Shown here one piece after another: positions 58,422-64,000 of a stretch of 64,000 bases of DNA. This DNA comes from Chryseobacterium indologenes. GTDB taxonomy: Bacteria; Bacteroidota; Bacteroidia; Flavobacteriales; Weeksellaceae. Every line of letters starts with the position of its first letter. The stretch's first letter is position 1. The translations under genes and the position numbers were made by a program. The notes beneath the pieces were generated by a model, which did no database searches, was not told the origin of the DNA, and saw only the letters and a list, made by a program, of their open reading frames with translations. The DNA lies in NCBI RefSeq assembly GCF_001295265.1, contig NZ_LJOD01000010.1, forward strand, positions 62,001-126,000. The letters run 5' to 3'.

Positions 58422-59192
58422 ATGAAAATTATTACCTTTTCTTTTTGTGTAATGATGATCTTATTGTCATCTGCTTTTAATGCACAGTGCAATGCTATTA
58501 ATGTGCCTTATTCTGAGAATTTTAATTCCAGTCTTCTTCCACCATGTACTTCAACACAGGTGATATCAGGGGGCACTGAATGGCAGGCGCATTTGGGAGG
58601 ACTATACATTGGTGATACTAATGCAAATCCGAATTCATGGTTTTATACCCGGGGCTTTAACCTGCAGGCTGGTAATGTCTATAAAATTACATTTGATTAC
58701 TCAGGAAATTATCTTCCTCAAAGTTTTGCAGTAGCTTACGGCACAGCTCAAGCAGATACTTCAATGACTAATGTGATTCAGGAATTCCCTAATATTCCGA
58801 ATAATACTGCGCCCGTTTTAGCATCCATGACTTTTAGCCCTTCCGCTAGCGGCGTTTATTATTTCGGATTTAATTACAAGGGAGGCAATCCTGGAACGTT
58901 ACTTCTTGATAACTTATCAATAACCCTGCAATCAACTTTGTCTGCATCTGAGGTTAGGCGTCTGAAAGACGATATAGAGGTGTACCCCAATCCGGTTAAA
59001 GATTATCTGTTTATAAAAAACGCTAAAAAGAATGCAGGAACAGAAATTCTAGATGTTTCCGGAAAGCTTGTTTTGTCTTTAACAGGAATAAAAGAAAAAA
59101 TAGATGTTTCCCAATTGATTAGAGGAACTTATTTTCTGGTGATTAAATATGAAGACGGAACTTTATCGAAAACGAAATTTATTAAAAGATAG
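58422..59192 (+). CDS. secreted protein with T9SS C-terminal sorting domain
   Basis: A 256-residue exported protein. Signal peptide (ending SSAFNAQ), then a jelly-roll-like domain of the cleaved-adhesin/choice-of-anchor kind (INVPYSENFNSSLLPPC; SWFYTRGFNLQAGNVYKITFDYSG; GVYYFGFNYKGGNPGTLLLDNLSI), then a type A sorting domain from about residue 180 (DIEVYPNPVKDYLFIKNA ... RGTYFLVIKYEDGTLSKTKFIKR). It should be exported through T9SS to the surface. The Cys pair near the start of the mature region may form a disulfide. Confidence 0.85.
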   Translation: MKIITFSFCVMMILLSSAFNAQCNAINVPYSENFNSSLLPPCTSTQVISGGTEWQAHLGGLYIGDTNANPNSWFYTRGFNLQAGNVYKITFDYSGNYLPQSFAVAYGTAQADTSMTNVIQEFPNIPNNTAPVLASMTFSPSASGVYYFGFNYKGGNPGTLLLDNLSITLQSTLSASEVRRLKDDIEVYPNPVKDYLFIKNAKKNAGTEILDVSGKLVLSLTGIKEKIDVSQLIRGTYFLVIKYEDGTLSKTKFIKR

Positions 59193-59217
59193 AATAAATG
59201 ATAAATGTGTAAAAAGC

Positions 59218-59252
59218 AAATAGGCTGTCCAAAAGGGCAGCCTATTTTTTAT
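59218..59252. terminator. bidirectional terminator between T9SS protein and ABC-F gene
   Basis: aaataggctgtcc (59218-59230) pairs with gggcagcctattt (59235-59247, one G-U) around AAAA, T run on one side, A run on the other. Confidence 0.85.
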
Positions 59253-59267
59253 TGATGTATTCTGATG

Positions 59268-60962
<1,695 letters not shown>

Positions 60963-61008
60963 TTAATTATGAGGTATTTTTTATATATTTCATTAACGAA
61001 ATTTTAAA

Positions 61009-61470
61009 ATGATGAAGATTGAGAAAACAGTTAATATATTAAATAGAAGAGCCCGTTTTGAATATGAAATTCTTGAAGAGTTTGAAGCAGGAATGGTTCT
61101 GACGGGTACCGAAATAAAATCTTTGCGTTCTTCCAAAGCATCCATTACAGAGTCCTTCTGTCAGTTTATTGATGGGGAATTATACATCATCAACATGATG
61201 ATTGATGAGTATAAATTGGGTACTTTTTACAATCATAAAACAAAAAGGGAACGGAAATTGCTGTTGCACAAAAAAGAATTACTTAAACTTGAAAAAAAGT
61301 TAAAAGATGCCGGGAATACAATTATCCCTTTAAAATTATATATCACAGATAAGGGGAAAGCAAAGGTGCTGATAGCGCTTGGCAGAGGGAAAAAACTCTT
61401 TGATAAAAGGGACGCGATAAAAGATAGAGAAAATAAACGAAACCTGGACAGAATATTAAAGAAAAGTTAA
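61009..61470 (+). CDS. smpB: SsrA-binding protein SmpB
   Basis: A 153-residue SmpB: NRRARFEYEILEEFEAGMVLTGTEIKSLRSSKASITESFCQFIDGELYIINM and the C-terminal helix KLFDKRDAIKDRENKRNLDRILK with the DKR motif that enters the mRNA channel. With tmRNA it rescues stalled ribosomes. The tmRNA gene is not in this window. Start may be the first or second ATG of ATGATG. Confidence 0.96.
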   Translation: MMKIEKTVNILNRRARFEYEILEEFEAGMVLTGTEIKSLRSSKASITESFCQFIDGELYIINMMIDEYKLGTFYNHKTKRERKLLLHKKELLKLEKKLKDAGNTIIPLKLYITDKGKAKVLIALGRGKKLFDKRDAIKDRENKRNLDRILKKS

Positions 61471-61487
61471 AAATCATTTAAAAAACT

Positions 61488-61518
61488 TTGTATATAAAGA
61501 AAAATTATATTTATTTTG
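61488..61518 (+). promoter_or_regulatory. promoter of the ompA-like gene
   Basis: TTG (61488-61490), 20 bases, TTATTTTG (61511-61518, one mismatch to TAnnTTTG), 29 bases before the ATG. Confidence 0.5.
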
Positions 61519-61547
61519 CATTATCAATTATTTAATCATTTAATTCT

Positions 61548-63035
61548 ATGAAAAATCTAAAATTAGGAATTTCAGCATTGGCGCTTACTGTTGCCTCTAC
61601 TGTCTTTGCTCAGACTACCAACAATCCGTGGTTGATCGGAGTTGGTGCTCATGGAGAGAACCACAAGGCAGTACAGAACAAATTCGGTAATACGTTCTCT
61701 GCTAATAATCTAACGAAGAGAATGTTCAATATGAACAATTTCTCTATTACACCTCCATTATCTAAATTAACAGTTGCTAGAAACATCGGTAAAGGTTTAG
61801 TTATTGACTGGCAGACTACCGTAGGTAATGTAGACAATAAGAGATTCGGCATGGGGAAAGAATTTTTCCTAATGACAGGTCTTGGTTTCCAAGCTAAGGC
61901 AGCTGGTCTTTTATGGAATGAAGAGTCTTGGTTTGACCCATACTTAAGAGTTGGTGCTAACTACCTAAGACATGACTATACTGCACTTACTTTCCCAAGA
62001 AACGATTACAAAGGAGAATCTGTTTCTAACGGAGATAACGGTAACGAAAACGGTAAAGCAAACCACTTTACAGTTGCTACAGGTGCTGGTGTTAACTTCT
62101 GGGTAACTAAGAACTTCGGTCTTGGTGTTCAGGGAGATTACGTGTCAACTCCAGGTGATAAATCTACAGTTGCTAACTTCTGGCAAGCTTCCGCATCTAT
62201 CTTATTCAGATTCGGAAACAGAGACAGAGATAAAGATGGTATCCTAGATAAAGATGACCTTTGTCCAGATACTCCAGGTTTACCAGAATTCCAGGGATGT
62301 CCTGATACAGATGGTGACGGAGTTCCAGATAAAGACGATCAGTGTCCAGAGGTAGCTGGTCCGGTTGAAAACAACGGTTGTCCTTGGCCAGATACAGATG
62401 GTGATGGTGTTATCGATAAAGATGATGCTTGTCCTTCAGTAGCAGGTCCTGCTGAAAACAACGGTTGTCCTTGGCCAGATCAGGATAATGACGGTATCTT
62501 AGATAAAGATGACGCTTGTCCTACAGTTCCTGGTGTTCCAGAATTTAACGGATGTCCTCCTCCACCGAAAAAACCAAACGTGGTAGTTGTTAACGAAACA
62601 TTAAAAGATATCTTGTTCGACTTCAACAAAGCTACGATCAGACCAGAATCTAGCGGTAAGTTAGATACAGCTGCTAAGATCATCAAAGATGCTGAAGAAA
62701 CTAACTTCTTGGTAGTAGGTATGACAGATAAGAAAGGTTCTGCTGCTTACAACTTGAACCTATCTAAGCAAAGAGCTGCTGCTGTAGTTGCTGCTCTAGA
62801 ATCTAGAGGAATCAACCCTAACACGCTTAAGTCTATCGGTATCGGTTCTCAAGAAGCTGTTGAGCCAGCTACTGCATCTGATGCTGTAAGACAAAAAGAC
62901 AGAAAAGTTATTGTAAGAGCTATCTCAGGTTCTGAGTGGGAAACTTACAAGAAAAATGACATTACTGTAGCTAAGCCAGTTAAAAAGGCTGTTAAAAAGT
63001 CTGGGAAAAAAGCTCCGGCTAAAAAGAAAAAATAA
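61548..63035 (+). CDS. OmpA-family outer-membrane protein with TSP3 repeats
   Basis: A 495-residue protein: signal peptide (ending STVFAQ), an N-terminal eight-strand beta-barrel (to about 225), four Asp-rich thrombospondin type 3 calcium-binding repeats (DRDKDGILDKDDLCPDTPG, DTDGDGVPDKDDQCPEVAG and two more, about 225-345), then an OmpA peptidoglycan-binding domain (DILFDFNKATIRPESSGKLDTAAKII; NLNLSKQRAAAVVAALESRGI). A 20-residue Lys/Ala/Pro-rich tail ends the protein. It ties the outer membrane to the wall and is usually very abundant. Standalone gene with its own promoter and terminator. Confidence 0.94.
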   Translation: MKNLKLGISALALTVASTVFAQTTNNPWLIGVGAHGENHKAVQNKFGNTFSANNLTKRMFNMNNFSITPPLSKLTVARNIGKGLVIDWQTTVGNVDNKRFGMGKEFFLMTGLGFQAKAAGLLWNEESWFDPYLRVGANYLRHDYTALTFPRNDYKGESVSNGDNGNENGKANHFTVATGAGVNFWVTKNFGLGVQGDYVSTPGDKSTVANFWQASASILFRFGNRDRDKDGILDKDDLCPDTPGLPEFQGCPDTDGDGVPDKDDQCPEVAGPVENNGCPWPDTDGDGVIDKDDACPSVAGPAENNGCPWPDQDNDGILDKDDACPTVPGVPEFNGCPPPPKKPNVVVVNETLKDILFDFNKATIRPESSGKLDTAAKIIKDAEETNFLVVGMTDKKGSAAYNLNLSKQRAAAVVAALESRGINPNTLKSIGIGSQEAVEPATASDAVRQKDRKVIVRAISGSEWETYKKNDITVAKPVKKAVKKSGKKAPAKKKK

Positions 63036-63054
63036 TTAATTTTTCTAAATAATA

Positions 63055-63090
63055 AATACCTCCAATTTTTTGGGGGTATTTTTTTTCTGT
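63055..63090 (+). terminator. terminator of the ompA-like gene
   Basis: aaatacctccaa (63055-63066) pairs with ttgggggtattt (63071-63082, one G-U), loop TTTT, then T. Confidence 0.85.
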
Positions 63091-63129
63091 TGACTTTTAA
63101 TTAATTTTGTTGAAAATTTAAAAATAAAA

Positions 63130-63870
63130 ATGGGAAGAGCATTTGAATATAGAAAAGCTTCTAAAATGGCCAGATGGGATAAAATGGCTAAAACATTCTC
63201 TAAAATTGGAAAAGATATTGCTTTAGCTGTAAAAGCAGGAGGAGCAGATCCTGAAGCCAATCCGGCTTTAAGAAGATGCATTCAGAATGCAAAAGGAGCC
63301 AACATGCCAAAGGATAATGTTGAAAGAGCAATTAAAAAAGCAAGCGGTGCTGATGCGGAAAACTACGAAGAGATCACGTATGAAGGATACGGACAGGGAG
63401 GGGTAGCGTTTTTTGTTGAATGTACAACCAATAATCCTACAAGAACTGTAGCCAACGTAAGAGCCGTTTTTAATAAGTTTGACGGAAATCTTGGAAAGAA
63501 CGGTGAATTGGCATTTATTTTTGATAGAAAAGGGATATTCACCATAGATCTTGCTCAGATTAAAATGGAATGGGATGATTTTGAAATGGAAATGATTGAC
63601 GGCGGAGCAGAAGATGTTGAAAAAGATGAAGAAGAAGTAATGATCACCACTGCATTTGAAGATTTCGGTTCCCTGTCTCATAAATTAGACGAACTGGGAA
63701 TTGAAGCCAAGAGTGCAGAGCTTCAGAGAATTCCTAATAATACAAAGGAGGTTAATGCAGACCAGTTCAAGGCGAATATGAAAATGCTTGAGCGCTTTGA
63801 GGATGATGATGATGTACAGAACGTGTATCATAACATGGAAATTACAGAAGAGCTGATGGACTCACTATAA
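63130..63870 (+). CDS. YebC/PmpR-family DNA-binding or ribosome-associated regulator
   Basis: A 246-residue YebC/TACO1 family protein of normal length: GRAFEYRKASKMARWDKMAKTFSKIGKDI, PALRRCIQNAKGANMPKDNVERAIKKASG, YEGYGQGGVAFFVECTTNNPTRTVANVRAVFNKFDGNLGKNGELAF. Members were described as transcriptional regulators; recent work on relatives points to help in translating proline-rich stretches. No local context to decide. Immediately after the ompA terminator. Confidence 0.94.
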   Translation: MGRAFEYRKASKMARWDKMAKTFSKIGKDIALAVKAGGADPEANPALRRCIQNAKGANMPKDNVERAIKKASGADAENYEEITYEGYGQGGVAFFVECTTNNPTRTVANVRAVFNKFDGNLGKNGELAFIFDRKGIFTIDLAQIKMEWDDFEMEMIDGGAEDVEKDEEEVMITTAFEDFGSLSHKLDELGIEAKSAELQRIPNNTKEVNADQFKANMKMLERFEDDDDVQNVYHNMEITEELMDSL

Positions 63871-63927
63871 AAAATAATATAGCATTCATATACAGTTAAC
63901 TTTCAATTAGTTTCTTTGTATAAAACC

Positions 63928-64000
63928 ATGAAACGCCTGTTCTGTTTATTCCATTGGAATAGGAAGGCGTTCCATTCGGCCAAATTTAAAAAGCTGAAAT
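63928..64000 (+). CDS. possible start of an ORF cut by the window end
   Basis: ATG at 63928 opens a frame that stays open for 24 codons to the edge (MKRLFCLFHWNRKAFHSAKF then KKLK). The start is basic with a hydrophobic patch, but too little is present to call a function or even a gene. Confidence 0.25.
   Translation, partial: MKRLFCLFHWNRKAFHSAKFKKLK

Overview
The window is chromosomal DNA of a member of the Bacteroidota, most probably Chryseobacterium or a close relative in the Weeksellaceae/Flavobacteriaceae. The support is low GC, signal peptides ending in Ala-Gln-Gln, two type IX secretion (T9SS) C-terminal domains, TonB receptors, Bacteroidota-type promoters (TTG, about 20 bp, TAnnTTTG), almost no Shine-Dalgarno sequences, and A/T-flanked hairpin terminators. 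Genus is inferred from protein character only. I saw no rRNA, tRNA, CRISPR array, transposase or integrase.

Layout. 1-1557: 3' end of fusA, then rpsJ and a terminator. 1860-6866: iron uptake set (TonB siderophore receptor, lipoprotein, PepSY membrane protein, low-affinity iron permease). 6990-12010 (minus): a large secreted protein, a lipoprotein, and a YadA-head-like protein with a T9SS signal. 12214-17775: glycerol regulon, minus-strand glpD-glpK-glpF-outer-membrane protein and a divergent DeoR regulator, with a clear repeat operator between them. 18070-31930: the rest of the S10/spc/alpha ribosomal operon, rplC to rplQ with secY, infA and rpoA. It is about 16.5 kb away from rpsJ and has two strong internal hairpins. 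32191-37661: a possible envelope-stress or conflict island containing an amidase, an MliC-like lipoprotein, a two-component system split by a lipoprotein and a 7-TM protein, and a three-TM pYEATS-domain protein. 37861-40521: eno and gltA. 40604-42705: a 4-TM protein, a GG-leader bacteriocin-like peptide that is easily missed, and tandem secreted paralogues. 42992-46171: two amidinohydrolase-type enzymes around a secreted protein. 46310-53805: GH43 enzyme, esterase lipoprotein, two paralogous outer-membrane receptors. 54233-63870: DUF3817 protein, nadD, a four-helix-bundle remnant, recJ, M48 protease, T9SS protein, asymmetric ABC-F ATPase, smpB, ompA, yebC. A possible ORF runs off the right end.

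Two regulatory observations stand out. First, three promoters (before the amidase, the response regulator and the pYEATS gene) share a dyad, AATTACAC-N4-GTGTAATT in its perfect form, overlapping the -33 TTG and exactly 20 bp from an identical off-consensus -7 octamer GAAATTTG. This defines a small candidate regulon, probably of the local LuxR-type regulator. Second, two distant secreted-protein loci each carry three copies of a 13-bp motif at exactly 21-bp period, each set 30 bp from a -7-like octamer. Both were found by reading and aligning by hand; genome-wide counts are needed for significance.
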